Shown: positions 44,683 through 56,400 of the stretch, piece after piece
How the letters are laid out: the number at the start of each line of letters is the position of its first letter
Position numbering within the stretch: position 1 is the first letter of the stretch
NCBI GenBank assembly: GCA_907164885.2
Contig: OU015496.1
Coordinates: forward strand, 162,266,821-162,330,820
Direction of reading: 5' to 3'
Source: Dolomedes plantarius
Lineage: Eukaryota > Arthropoda > Arachnida > Araneae > Dolomedidae
Length of the DNA: 64,000 nucleotides
Made by a program: the position numbers and the translations under genes
The notes under the pieces: model-generated
Databases searched by the model: none
What the model saw: only the letters and a program-made list of their open reading frames with translations
What the model was told of the DNA's origin: nothing

Positions 44683-45802
44683 CCCTTTCACTCCCAGTGA
44701 TGCCAATTGGAATCATGATATTCAGAATTTTTTTTCTCTGCCGCCAGAACTGCCACTGATATCAAATAAATTTTATTGAAATATTTGTACATTTTTGTAT
44801 TCAAAATTATTTTTTCCTTTACCCTATAGATGGCAGCACTATTCCAGTAAAGGAAGAAATATTTGATGTTTGAGTGTCAACTGAAATCTAAAAACACGTT
44901 AAAATCAATTTCATTTTAGATGTAATTAAAAAAATAATAATGTTTAAATTAGCCTCTTATCATTTTTAAATAAGTGTAAAAATCATATTTTGGCAATTTT
45001 TTTAAATAAATTATCCGAAATATTTGTTGCATATTTTTTCAAAAACGAGTGATTCCAAATGGCATCACTGGGAGTTATCAATGGGGTGCGCAACTCAACA
45101 CCTCCAAACGTTTATTTACGATTGCTACCGGTTGTAGCACATGGTTGTACCAAATTTGAATACTTGAATAGTATTAATTGAATATAAGTATACTTCTACT
45201 GATTTGCTTCAAAGTCTTTTAACATGCCAAAAAGAAAATCGGAATTTTTATCGATAGATTGCCCATTGCTGATGTCAGATCGCCCATTGCTGATGTCAGA
45301 TTTGACAATTTAGGCCACTGGCCTCTTCCTATAGAAGGAAAAAGAAGATGTAAATTGTGTATCAAATCGTACACCAGAACAATGTGTGAAAAATGCAATG
45401 TGTCACTTTGCCTTAACAAAATTAATAATTGTTTTAAAAAATTTCATGTAAAATAAATTAAAATAATTATTAAAATACATTGTTAAAATTCATTAAAATA
45501 TATTTTTTATTCATTAAAATATATTATTTGCTTCAGATACATGTATAGATCAAAATACATTAAAATATTTAATTTTTTCCACCTACCATCAACTCCCAAT
45601 GATTCCAAATGGCATCAACTCTATTTTTAACTCAAGCACTACTTAATTCCCAATGATGCCATTTGGAATCATTTAAAATTTTGATTAAATAATTAAAAAA
45701 AATTTTTTTTTCTTTCTGTTCTTTTATACTGGACATAAAATGAGTTCATTTCAGGAATTTCATATTTTTAGAATGAGTAATAAACTTTTGGGACTGAAAG
45801 GG
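44683..45802 (+). mobile_element. piggyBac-like element, internally deleted
   Basis: Ends CCCTTTCACTCCCAGTGATG and, from the right, CCCTTTCAGTCCCAAAAG. It encodes a piggyBac C-terminal Cys-rich domain. Flanking bases are ATAT on both sides rather than the TTAA normally used. Four near-palindromic TGATKCCAWWTGGAATCA sites lie at about 44697, 45048, 45600 and 45656. Confidence 0.75.
45259..45456 (+). pseudogene. piggyBac transposase C-terminus
   Basis: The frame ends with FDNLGHWPLPIEGKRRCKLC, then IKSYTRTMCEKCNVSLCLNK, NNCFKKFH and a stop at 45456. The Cys pattern (C-x2-C, C-x2-C, C-x-N, C..H) is the RING-like zinc domain that ends piggyBac/PGBD transposases. The DDD catalytic core is missing upstream, so this is a deletion remnant. 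The start of the open stretch is a 20-bp tandem duplication (GCCCATTGCTGATGTCAGAT) and not a real N-terminus. Confidence 0.85.
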
Positions 45803-45806
45803 ATAT

Positions 45807-46260
45807 ATGAGTGAATATATAAGAGATGGGGACTTTTTAAAAATTATTATTAATGATGCACTTTAGGAAAAAATTATCTCTAAAGACTGTAACGTCCTGA
45901 TTTTTTTTATGTTACTTCTTACCTAGACTTCTCCTTCGTAATTCCCGGCAAAATGACGTCACACGTAACTCTGAGTTCAAAGTATGTACTCGTTTTCAGT
46001 TTTGCAAACATTACTATACTGGCTCTTCAAGTCCAGCAACGGTTTCTCAGCAATTTTAGCAGGTGTAAGCCATTTTAGGATTGCTTTATACATTGTGAAA
46101 CGTTTTGAAAAGTTTAAGAAATACGTTAAAGGAGTTTAAGCCATAAAATTTGACACGGAGAGGTAGGTTAGAGATAGCCGGTTGTAAGTGTCAATACAAG
46201 AAAGGGATATTTTATAGCGTGTTCAGGAATAAAAATATTTATGGTGAAGAGGGAAAAACG
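45807..46260. other. Possible LTR-like start, no gene
   Basis: TGTAACGTCCTGATTTTTTT at 45888 resembles the start of gypsy LTRs. No second copy or end was found. A short CpG-containing stretch near 45950 has ATGACGTCAC. Confidence 0.3.
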
Positions 46261-46555
46261 TTATAGCGCATACAGATTGGTACAGAGTTCTCTGCCTCCA
46301 GACCCCCAACTCCTGTCATCACATTAGTCACAGTAACATTAGACACGGTATTTAGAACCACCCCCATTCCCGCCCGCAAGATTTCTTTGATGTGGTGTCT
46401 CCCCCGACCCCGCTCGACACCATTTGACCCGCTGATCCCCCACTCTTTCTTTGATGGACCGCCAGAGGAGGCGATCCACGCATAGTAGAGAGTACAGAGA
46501 GACATAAATCACTGGCAGATGCAGAGACCTCTGTACCAATCTATATGCGCTATTA
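46261..46555. mobile_element. MITE with about 35-bp inverted ends
   Basis: Left TTATAGCGCATACAGATTGG continuing TACAGAGTTCTCTGC, and the right end reversed CTAATAGCGCATATAGATTG continuing GTACAGAGGTCTCTGC. About 295 bp. The GC-rich inside has short frames only. A target duplication is not clear. Confidence 0.7.
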
Positions 46556-47672
46556 GAAAATAGCCGCCGCGGTTAACTTTGAAGAAGTAACCGAGGAGTT
46601 AAAAAGGGCCCGATAAACAGTAAGTAGAAAGAGAGTGAGGGATATTTGTAGTAAAGGAGGTGATGTGTTGATAGTATCGGCGCCTCGGTGAAAAGAGTTG
46701 CGTAGAGGCGAGGGTCAGTCGAAAAAACCCCTTAGAATATGGAGTATAAGAATTGAAAGGATTATATTGAAATTTATTCAACAGTAGCAGTACTGTCGGG
46801 TCATAGAAAGGAGAAAATGTTAGGACTGACCAGGTGGTAGAAAAAAATATATAAGAAAAATGAATGAAAGGAAAAAGGGGAAAACATGTGAGGAAATTAG
46901 AGACCCAATGAGGGTTGTGAATTTAATAAAGAAAAATGTTATGGCCATTGGTATAGAGTTTTAATACGTAGGTAGAGTTTAGATGGAGAAGAAAATATTA
47001 TGATTGGAAGGTATAAACGGATAGGAAAAATTGAGAGTGGTATTAAGAGGGGGACTTGGATTTTTTGGAATAGAGGAGATTAGATTAGACTAGATTTAGA
47101 GGAGGGCAGAGAGCGTGGACCTGCGGGCCCGATTAACTCGCTCTGGGATGTGTTGCTTGTGTTGCTTTCGAGCCACCCTGCAACTATATTGAAGTACGCG
47201 ATGTCAGCTCTTTAGCAAGGCCGGCTTTGGGTATGTCAGCCTTATTACTTTTTTGTTGAAGGTCAGTACTTGAATTTTAAGATTAAATTTAAAATTAATA
47301 TCACATAAATGATACCTACTAAGTTGAGGACCCACATTAGTACTTAAAGAATATTAACCATTTTTAATACTGTATAACTTAATTGTTTATTTATTGTAAT
47401 AAAGGTTTTTTTTTGGTTAATTTGTAAATATTGGTCCTCATCCTTTAAACAATTAAGTGATGTCTCTTTTTTCTACAACGTTTACACGCTGGGTAAAACG
47501 AACCTGGGTAATGGGTTAATCGAACCTGCTAAATTTTAAATTTTATAATTAAACGGCACAAAAACCAATTTATCCACCCAGCAACTATACTATACTTCGT
47601 ATGCGAAGCATTGTTAATAGTTTGCAAAATTTATGGCAGGAAAGATAGCTGGTTAGGAATTGAAGTATGAGG
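46556..47672. other. Purine-rich non-coding DNA
   Basis: 46600-47110 is strongly purine biased on the plus strand (many GAGG and GAAAGG runs). No frame, no element ends. Confidence 0.45.
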
Positions 47673-47675
47673 TAA

Positions 47676-48160
47676 GGGGTCGTTCAAGTATTACGTAAAC
47701 ATATAAGGGGGGAGGGGGGTATCAGAGCAATGGTTAAGTAAGACAGAAAACTTGCACGCAAGAGAGTGCGCTGTTAGATGCTCTTGACCACATCAACTCC
47801 TCGGACATCTTGTGCTTATATATTTACCAACTTTTGATGTACACTTTTGCTGTAACTTTCAAACCAATTAGTAAAACCTTTAGAACGTTGATGGAATTCT
47901 GACTGCTTTCAGTTATTGTTTCATACGTTTACTGTTACTGACTGAATGTCCGTGCACTTTTACCTAGAAATATACAATACATTTAGTGGTTGAAAAAAAA
48001 ATCATTTGGCCTACGAAATGGTGACAAGAAATTTACCAAATCTCACGTAAGCAAAAGAGAGGGGGGGAGTGGTCGGACATTTTCTTATTTTTGCTTACAA
48101 GGAGAGGGATGGGGGTCTAAAATGACAAAAAATGTGCTCACTTAACTCTTAAGCGGTCCC
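47676..48160. mobile_element. MITE with TATTACGTAA ends, copy 2
   Basis: Left GGGGTCGTTCAAGTATTACG (after TAA) and right reversed GGGACCGCTTAAGAGTTAAG (before TAT). The G-rich block GGGGGGAGGGGGG follows the left end, and AATGTGCTCA precedes the right end, as in the copy at 40452-40905. Confidence 0.6.
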
Positions 48161-48678
48161 TATTACGGGAAAAATGGTACTCTGAGCTTTTAATAAAATA
48201 CCCCGAGAATATCTTGAGAGAGTCCTGATACATAATTTTTAATCCTTCCCTGTAATCAGGAATGTGTTATTTTCTTACAGAATTTACGACGCGGATACAC
48301 ACAGAACGTTTTAACGCTTGTGTGGAGCACGCCAACTTAATTTCGAGTAAACAATAAAGTCTAGTGAAACGAAAAAAAAAAGGAAAGTTATTTTCATATA
48401 GGGTTTCTTTTTCCCCCACATAAAATATCTCTGTTGTCAGAGGAAGTAACGAAGTTTTTTTTTCCAACCACAATCCCTCGTCCACAGATGAACGAGGTGT
48501 CGACACGTGACCGCATAAAAGACCTGCACAATACGGTTTCCCTTTCAGCTGAGAAAATAAGACTTCCTTTCATAAATGTTTTCGTTCGTGTCTGAGACGG
48601 AAGCGAAAAACGAGGCTTTTGCCCGCTTTCAGCTGCTTTTCTTTTTCCCCAGCGAATGTTTGCGCAGAGTCGTCTAGA
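48161..48678. other. No gene recognised
   Basis: Pyrimidine-rich stretches near 48400-48660. Only short frames. Confidence 0.4.
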
Positions 48679-49970
48679 GTATCATATTATAGACCAAGAA
48701 AACAAAACTGACGGCTTTGATATTCGTCGTCGAAAACTTACAACTTTGTGCCCTTTGCAGGACAGAAAATAAAATTTCCCGTGTTTTCAGAGATACGGGC
48801 ATATCTTTATTAAGGAAAATTACAAAATAAAGCAAGGGTTATTTAAAAGTGGCGAGACAAGATTATATGAAAACATTAGATGTGAAAGCGTATAGAAGCC
48901 ATAAGATATTTCATTCTTAGAAAAAAAAAAAAAGGAAATTTACTGTCCTATAGCTTGAATAAGTTTTATTTCAGAGAAATTAAGGTATGAAGAAACACGT
49001 CATATTATAGACAAGGATAGAAAAACTACCGACGTTTATATTCGCCGCAAACTTACAACATGTGCCCTTGGCGGGGCATCGCCAGAAAATAAAATTTCCC
49101 GTGTTTTCAGAGTTACGGATATTTCTTTATTAAGGGAAATTACAAAACAACGCAAGGGTTAACTAAAAAGGCGAGACGAGGTAATTTGAAAATATTAGAT
49201 GCGAAAGCGTGTAGAAGCCTTAAGATATTTTATAGTTAGAAACGAAAAAAATGAAAGTTGCTGTCCCATAGCTTGAATAAGTTTTGTTTCAGAGAAATTA
49301 AGGCATGAATAAACATGTCATGTTTATAGACCAAGAAAACAAAACTGGCGGCTTTTATATTCATCGCCGTAAACTTACAACTGCGTCCTTGGCGGAGCAT
49401 CGCTAGATAAATAAAATAATTTAAAAAAATGCCATGTTTTCAGAGATTTGAACATTTTTTCTTAAGGAAAATTACAACACAACATAATGGTTATGGAAAA
49501 ACGCAAGAACAAGCTGATTTGAAAACATTGGACGCGAATGTGTCTAGAAGCCTTAAGTTATAATGTAGATAGCCTTAAGTTATAATGTCTCATAACTTGC
49601 GTTAGTTTTATTTGTATGCGAGTAAGGTATGAATAAACACAAAATGGTTATAGTATGTTTGTAAGAAAGGCTTTAGTTATGAAAGAATATAATAGATCTT
49701 ACTTATTTTATATTTCAAACTAAAGCAATCAGAGATATGGCGTCAAGACTGACATATTTGATAACAACACGTATGTAACGCATAACGGGTAGCATTTAAA
49801 ATCCCCCAGTTTAATGGAATATAAATACCGTCAATGTTTTTTTATGTTTGAAACAAAGCAATGAGAGAAATATTTCCATAACTTGCATCATTTATATTTC
49901 TTTGTAATTAAGGAATGAATAAATGTGAAATGGAAGGAATATATCGGTATGAAAGATTTAGGCATAAAAG
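48679..49970. repeat. Tandem repeat, about 320-bp unit
   Basis: Three clear units start at TCATATTATAGAC-type phrases near 48680, 49000 and 49319, each with TTACAACT..GTGCCCTT, ATTTCCCGTGTTTTCAGAG, GGAAAATTACAA and GCTTGAATAAGTTTT in the same order. A fourth, decayed unit follows to about 49970. Non-coding. Confidence 0.85.
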
Positions 49971-50613
49971 AATATAAAAACCCTGAATTATTTTATTACT
50001 GGAATTAAAACAACTGGTGTCCCCGTTGCTCGAAATCGAGCAAATTTCATTTCCTTTTTGGAATAACAAATGTCGTTCTATCTTAAGCAGCTCAATGCTT
50101 ATTGAAGTTTAGCATTTCAGTCTTTGAATCTACTTTATCAACTTTAACTGATTGTCACGGACATTCAAACTGAACAGGCAAGCTGGCTTCTCAGCAATGA
50201 GAAATTTTTCTATCATAGACACATCTTCCTTAGGTGTGGTTTCTTCTGGTTGCTGAACATCGGGAAAACTATTTGTTTAGTTTCAAGGAAACAACTTGAC
50301 GACAAATCGTGTTGTTGCCAAAAGTGCTATGACACCTTGTCATTTCATCAGAGGGTTCAATGACTTTTTTTTCCGATTGGCTTCTTCAACAGAAGATTAT
50401 TACTGTTAAATAGTATAGTAAAATCCTGAAATTCACGGTTATTTTTTTAAAGGGCAAACGCACATCAAGTAACAGAGGTAAACTTCAGATGATTGAAAAA
50501 AAAATTGCAAATTTATTCAAAGACCTTTTTAATACCTCCACTATTTTCACCGTTATCTCAAAATAGGTCTCCAAGTAAAAAAAAATCCTGATAGAAATAA
50601 TACATAGATGAAG
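49971..50613. other. No gene recognised
   Basis: Short frames only; no border except the fold-back element on the right. Confidence 0.45.
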
Positions 50614-50615
50614 TA

Positions 50616-51142
50616 CAGGGTCATCGAAAAATGTTGGACACACCTCGAAAGCTCATAATTCTAAAATAAATTGAGCAAACGCAATAATATTTTTTTCAAA
50701 CAACTTGGCAAGTGTCCAAGATTTCTAATTGTAACTGGTACGCAACCGTGACTTTGAACGTTGCGCAGAAGCGATGCGAGGTGGAAGAGGTCTTCGTTCG
50801 GCTTTCCGTCAGTGCAATGGCGACCGTTCAGGAGAAAGCTCAATGTTTGTTGTGGTTAGCGGTGTACAAATATGTTAAAACAGTTCAGCGAAATTACCGT
50901 CGTGTTTATCGCATACAACCACCGCTTGAGCTTTCTCCTGAACGGTCGCCATTGCACTGACGGAAAGCCTCTTCCACCTCGGATCGCTCCTGCTCAACAT
51001 TCAACGCCACGGTTGCGTACCAGTTACATTTAGAAATCTTGGACACTTGCTAAGTTGTTTGAAAAAAATATTCTTGCATTTTCTCAATTTATTTTAGAAT
51101 TATGACCTTACGAAATGTGTCCAACCTTTTTCGATGACCCTG
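50616..51142. mobile_element. Fold-back element from mariner-like 5' ends, 527 bp
   Basis: Starts CAGGGTCATCGAAAAATGTT and ends with the complement at CGATGACCCTG. TA on both sides. The arms are about 220 bp (50616-50841 and 50929-51142) and nearly complementary. Each arm holds the same transposase start codon region, so the element is an inverted duplication of one parental left end joined by an 87-bp middle. Confidence 0.9.
50818..50930 (+). pseudogene. Transposase N-terminus trapped in fold-back element
   Basis: ATG at 50818 reads MATVQEKAQCLLWLAVYKYV, then KTVQRNYRRVYRIQPP, the start of the helix-turn-helix domain found in a mariner-like family of arthropods (DUF4817-type). The frame runs out in the right arm, which reads the same ATG on the other strand. 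No catalytic part. Confidence 0.75.
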
Positions 51143-51144
51143 TA

Positions 51145-51981
51145 TTTACTTACTATAAGACTGATCATAGAACACCATGAACATAAAAAAACCATGAGCA
51201 CAAATGGCGTGTTTTTTAAAGATTTAGAAACTCAGTCTGCGAGCAATAAAAGTAAATGTAAAGAAAGAAGCGAGCGTGCACGATTTTCCCGTAGATTTTA
51301 TATGGTAAATTTGCCGGTCCGTCACGCTCGAACCCTTGCCACAAACGCATTTTTCTCTTCGTGTGTCACGTCTGCACGGTAAGACATTTCTTCTGATACC
51401 CCAATCATATTTTTACGTTCAGTCGTTCTCTCAATATAGATCTCCAAGTAAAAAAACCACTAGCTTACCCTATGCCCACCAATATGTCTTTAAAATATGA
51501 GTATTATCTGGCATGGACACGAACGTTTAGCGTCGTTGTTATATTTTAAAAGATAATTAGTATTTAAAAATTCACCACCCTTTTTTTGAGCTTCAAAATG
51601 TAAATATCCACAGGCGACATTGTTAACTTTCAAAAGCCTAAAAATAGGGACAATATCGTCACATTTTTCTAATACTCCTAAAGGATGAAAGATGTGAAAA
51701 CTTTGGTAATATGGAGAAAATTTCGGTATCGTCGAAAATGTAGTAATGAATTAATAATAACTTTGGGAAGAAAACGCGAGGAGCAATGTCTTCAGGAAAA
51801 ATGTTAAAAATAAGAGTGATTTAGATGGCTTTCAAATTTTCAAGAGGAAGGTGAATGAAGTATTTTGAATCGGTAGAGCTGAGTCTTAAAACTGTCCTCG
51901 TATACTCCAAGAACTGGTAATAAATCCTAACAAACAAAATCCTACCGTGCTGAAAGTTCTGTAAAAAAGATATATACATAC

Positions 51982-51989
<8 letters not shown>
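51145..51989. other. No gene recognised
   Basis: An 82-codon open stretch at 51134-51382 has no recognisable domain; I do not call it. The rest is AT-rich. Confidence 0.45.

Positions 51990-52046
<57 letters not shown>
51990..52046. repeat. (TA)n target of the gypsy insertion
   Basis: CATA and TA repeats run up to the first base of the 5' LTR. The same tract resumes after the 3' LTR at 58207, so the retrotransposon split one microsatellite. Confidence 0.9.
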
Positions 52047-52050
<4 letters not shown>

Positions 52051-52306
52051 AGAGTGAGTTTGGCAACACAACTGAACTATTACTACAACTTCCACTCCTC
52101 ACTACTGCGGCACGAAGGACTTTAAGCGGATGTGTTGTTCTGCAAGCTCCCGATGTTTAGCTCTTTTGATGCTTCTGTGTTTATTTTTTAATTTCATACT
52201 AAGTGTTAGTCCTGTCTTGTAAACATCGTCTAGTTTAATTAAATGTTCAAAATAATTAAGTCTAATGATTCACTTCTAAAGGAAGGAGTACTAACTCCTT
52301 CCTACA
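52047..52306 (+). repeat. 5' LTR of gypsy element
   Basis: 260 bp, TG...CA ends, identical to the 3' LTR. It should hold the promoter; no canonical TATA box is obvious. An inverted pair GGAAGGAGTACTAACTCCTTCC ends it (a hairpin of GGAAGGAGT with ACTCCTTCC). Confidence 0.95.
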
Positions 52307-52324
52307 TGGGTGCTCGGCCCTCGG
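52307..52324 (+). promoter_or_regulatory. Candidate tRNA primer-binding site
   Basis: TGGGTGCTCGGCCCTCGG starts directly after the CA of the 5' LTR. A TGG start pairs with the CCA end of a tRNA. I cannot name the tRNA. Confidence 0.5.
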
Positions 52325-53493
52325 ACTCGAAAAATACCCCTAGCATGCTGAACTTAAAAAAAAAAACTTTATTTTCTTTCGATGATACGACTTGATTTCG
52401 ACTTGATTTCGACTGGATTACTGTTGTCTGTCATTTTGGATTTGGATATCGAAAGCGAAAGCCAAAGTGATGTGCCACGGACTCTGATGATACTCTGATG
52501 GGATGATGAGAACCAAAACCAGAATTGTAAGTAACTTGGATCATATTAAAATTATTTGATGCATACGTTGACGCTTGTTCAAGAAAATTTTGATGATTAA
52601 GGGAATTCTCAACTTATTGATGATTTAAGAAAACTGAAAGATATTTCAACGTTCTTTTGATGCAAGAATTTAATTGATGCTAAATTCATTTTTGATGGTC
52701 TTTGACGTTGAATTTATCACTTCTGTTTTCTTGAAGAGAATTCTATTTCGATGAAATTATTTGATGATTTGATGAAAATTTCGACATTTAACTTGAAGAA
52801 TCTTGTTTCCTTGAACAAACCACAACATAACATATATTTTGAAAGATCGCGAATTGAATACTTTTGAAGATTATTATATTATTATTTTGATGCATAATTT
52901 TGACGAAGCGAATGTTTATTTGATGACAACTTTGCTTATTTGATGCGCTTTGATGTTGAACTTAATTCTGCTGTTTTCTTGCGAGAATATTTTTTATTTT
53001 GCAGAATGTTTTGATGCTTTCGATTTCACAATTTTGATACTTTCGATTTCCAAATGTTGATGCTTTTAACATTAGAACTTTGAAGATTTTTAACTAATAT
53101 TTTGATGCTGCATTTACACCCTCTATTTTCTTGAGCAGTGATTTATTTTGAAGATTAATTTGAACATTTTGATGAAGTAATATCTAACTGGATGCTTATC
53201 TAAATTTACGTCATCTGTTTTCTTCAACCAGAGAAATTTTGAAGAACTTACTATTTGATATTTGATGCTTATTTTAGTTCATAATTTTGTTTTCTTGAAC
53301 AAAACCTGTTTTAAAGATTACTTATTTTGATGCATATTTTGAGAATCAATCTTTTATTATTGAATTGGTATTTGAAAAATTTTGATTTGAAATATTATTT
53401 TCTACTTTTGAATTTGAGTAACTACGTATTATAATTATTGATTTTGGTTTTGAATATTTGTGTACTATAATTGTTTGAACCTAGTATATAGTT
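52325..53493 (+). other. Untranslated leader of gypsy element with degenerate repeats
   Basis: About 1.17 kb without a usable frame. It is rich in TTTGATG and TTTTCTTGA motifs that recur roughly every 90-130 bp (for example near 52690-52740, 52790, 52970, 53130, 53215, 53295), as if built from a decayed tandem repeat. It may include packaging or internal-entry signals, but nothing proves that. Confidence 0.6.
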
Positions 53494-56400
53494 ATGGCTA
53501 CTCTCAACGATTACCCCAATATTGCAAAATCATTAAAAATTGGTAGTACGAATCAAATAAAGGTTCTACATCGTTTAATTTTTGGTACAGACGGCGACAG
53601 ACAAAATCGTACCAGATTACGTAAATTTACAGGTTTTAAACAGCCATTCGTGTTGGAAGCAACGAAACAGAAAGTACTTAAAGAGTTTTCACTTAAAGAC
53701 TTGATTTCTATTTGTAATCTACTTCATTTAGAATTTTCAACTGACCCAGACAAATGTGCCAATACCATTCTTATGAGTCTTAGTGATTTATCGTTATTAA
53801 AAGCAGAATTTTCTGATCTTTCGGAATGCGAAGTGAATGATGACTCACTTCCGGGTGCACGTTCATCCCAAACTAACAGCGTTATAGAGGAAAATAGATC
53901 TCCCTTTTCCCCCACCATTGACGCAAAAGAATCTTCGAATAAGCAAAATACACACATTTCCGTTGGTGAATCAGATCAAAATTCATTGCCTTCAGTTGAA
54001 ACTGCGAATCTCTCTTTCCAGTTGTTTAGTCTGAAAGACGTTGTTGATTTAATAAAACCTTTCTCGTCTCGTGATAATTACAGTGTTGAGAATTTTATAT
54101 CTGACGTTGAAGAACTTTTTTGTTTATATCAGATAAACAATCCAATTCACCAAATTACTTTTGTTAGAAAATGTTTAACTGGTCCCGCTCAAACTTTAAT
54201 TAGGTCTATTCGTGGAATTACAAATTGGGAACAATTGAAGCACCATTTATTAGACGAATTTTCGGACAAAATTAACGGTATTCAGTTACATAAATTAATG
54301 GAATCTCGACGTATGAAACCGTTTGAAACCCTACAAGAATATTTCTTAGCTATGAGAGATTTGGCACACAAAGGTTCTCTCGATGACTCCTCTCTGTTTG
54401 AGTATGTCATAAACGGAATTCCTGATTCAACAAACAATAAAGTTATTCTTTACGGTTGTAAATCCGTCCCTGAATTTAAGGAAAAGTTGAAAATTTATGA
54501 ACAAATCTTTAACAGATCACAAAATTTCAGACAAAATAATCAGAAAAAAATTGATGCTTCCTACCTCAATGTGAAAGTCGATAATACACGTAGCCCAAAT
54601 ACACAGCCAGTATGTTTTTCCTGTGGCTTGAGAGGTCACAAAAGCAACCAATGTTTGAATAAGTCACATGGTAAACAATGCTACGGATGTAAAAGTTTTG
54701 GTCATGTTCATGCTAATTGCCCTAAAAGTTATCGAAATTCTAAACCAAAACCTGATTCTCAAAAACCTATTTCTGATAAAACTGTAAATGCACTTTCTCC
54801 TGAAACTTCATCGAAAAATCCCATGCATGTTGACATTCAACTTGCAGGAATTCAATTGACAGCACTCTGTGACACTGGGTCACAGGCAACCCTCATCAAT
54901 GAGAAAACCTATCGAAGAATTGGTTCGCCACCATTGCAGCCCACCAACATTCCCTTTTCAGGAATTGGCAAAAACCAAGTTCACAGCATCGGATTCTTTC
55001 AGAATTCCATCGAAATTCAAACCATTACTTTACCTGCTAAAATACATGTTCTAGAGGATGACTTGATTCCTTTTGATGTGATTATCGGAATCGACTTTTT
55101 ACAGCAAACCCAATTTACATTTGATAAAGACGGTATTCGTTTATGCAAAACTCCTGAAAATAACACCTTCGTTAATATTGCTAATGTTTCTGATGATCAA
55201 GCTTTTCCATTTGATCTTTCACACATTTTGAATTCTGAAACTCGTGAGGAAGTTCAAAATATCGTTACTTCCTACAAACCACATAAAGTTCAAGACACTG
55301 AAATTAAGATGACTATTTTATTACAAGATGAAATCCCTGTAGCTCAACGTTCTCGACGACTCCCTTTCGCGGAACAGAAAATTGTAGAAAGCCAAATTCA
55401 AGATTGGTTAAATGATGGAATTATTAAAGAAAGTTGCTCCGATTATGCCGCACCGATTGTTCTATGTAAGAAAAAAAGTGGAGATTATAGACTTTGTGTT
55501 GATTACCGCAAATTGAATAGAAAAATGATAAAAGATAAATTTCCCTTACCGCTCATCGAAGAAGCTTTAGACAAACTTGGAAAATCTCGGGTGTTCACTT
55601 CACTTGATCTCAAAAATGGTTTCTTTCATGTACCTATGGAACCTAACAGCACTAAATATACTTCTTTTGTGACTCATGAAGGACAATACGAATTTTTACG
55701 TGTCCCATTTGGCTTATGTAACAGTCCCAGTGTTTTCCAACGATATGTTTACACAGTTTTTAGAAATCTCATTCGCGACAATGTTCTTATTGTTTACATG
55801 GACGATCTTCTCATACCATCTAATGATGAAGTTGAAGGTCTACAAAAATTACGCCTAGTTCTCCAAACAGCTGCAGACTATGGCCTTGAATTGAACTTTA
55901 AAAAGTGTCAATTTTTACAGCGAAAGATAGAATTTCTTGGTTACATTATCGAAAATGGAGTAGTTAAACCCTCACCTACCAAGACGCAAGCTGTTCAAAA
56001 TTTCCCACAACCTCAAACCCCTAAACAAGTTCAAAGTTTTCTTGGATTAACAAGTTATTTCAGAAAGTTCATTCCAAATTATGCGCTGATTGCTAGACCA
56101 TTAAGTGACCTCCTTCGGGATAATGTAGAATTTAATTTTGACTCTGAACAAATAGCAGCTTTTCAACAACTTAAAAACATTCTTTCACAAAACCCAGTTC
56201 TTCATGTTTTTCAACAGGGATACCCATTAGAACTCCACACTGATGCCAGCTCCTTAGGTTTTGGCGCTGTGCTCTTGCAACAATCCGATGATGGACAGTT
56301 TCATCCTATTCATTATTTTAGCCGTAAAACTACAGTTCAACAAGAAAAATATCATAGTTATGAACTGGAAGTTCTTGCCGTTATTGAAGCGCTAAAAAAA

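Noticed and set aside
46239..46539. Minus-strand frames of 66-88 codons in GC-richer DNA
   Set aside because: They lie within a MITE with inverted ends and are not conserved protein sequence as far as I can tell.
51134..51382. An 82-codon frame after the fold-back element
   Set aside because: Begins at the element border, no domain seen and no conserved neighbour.
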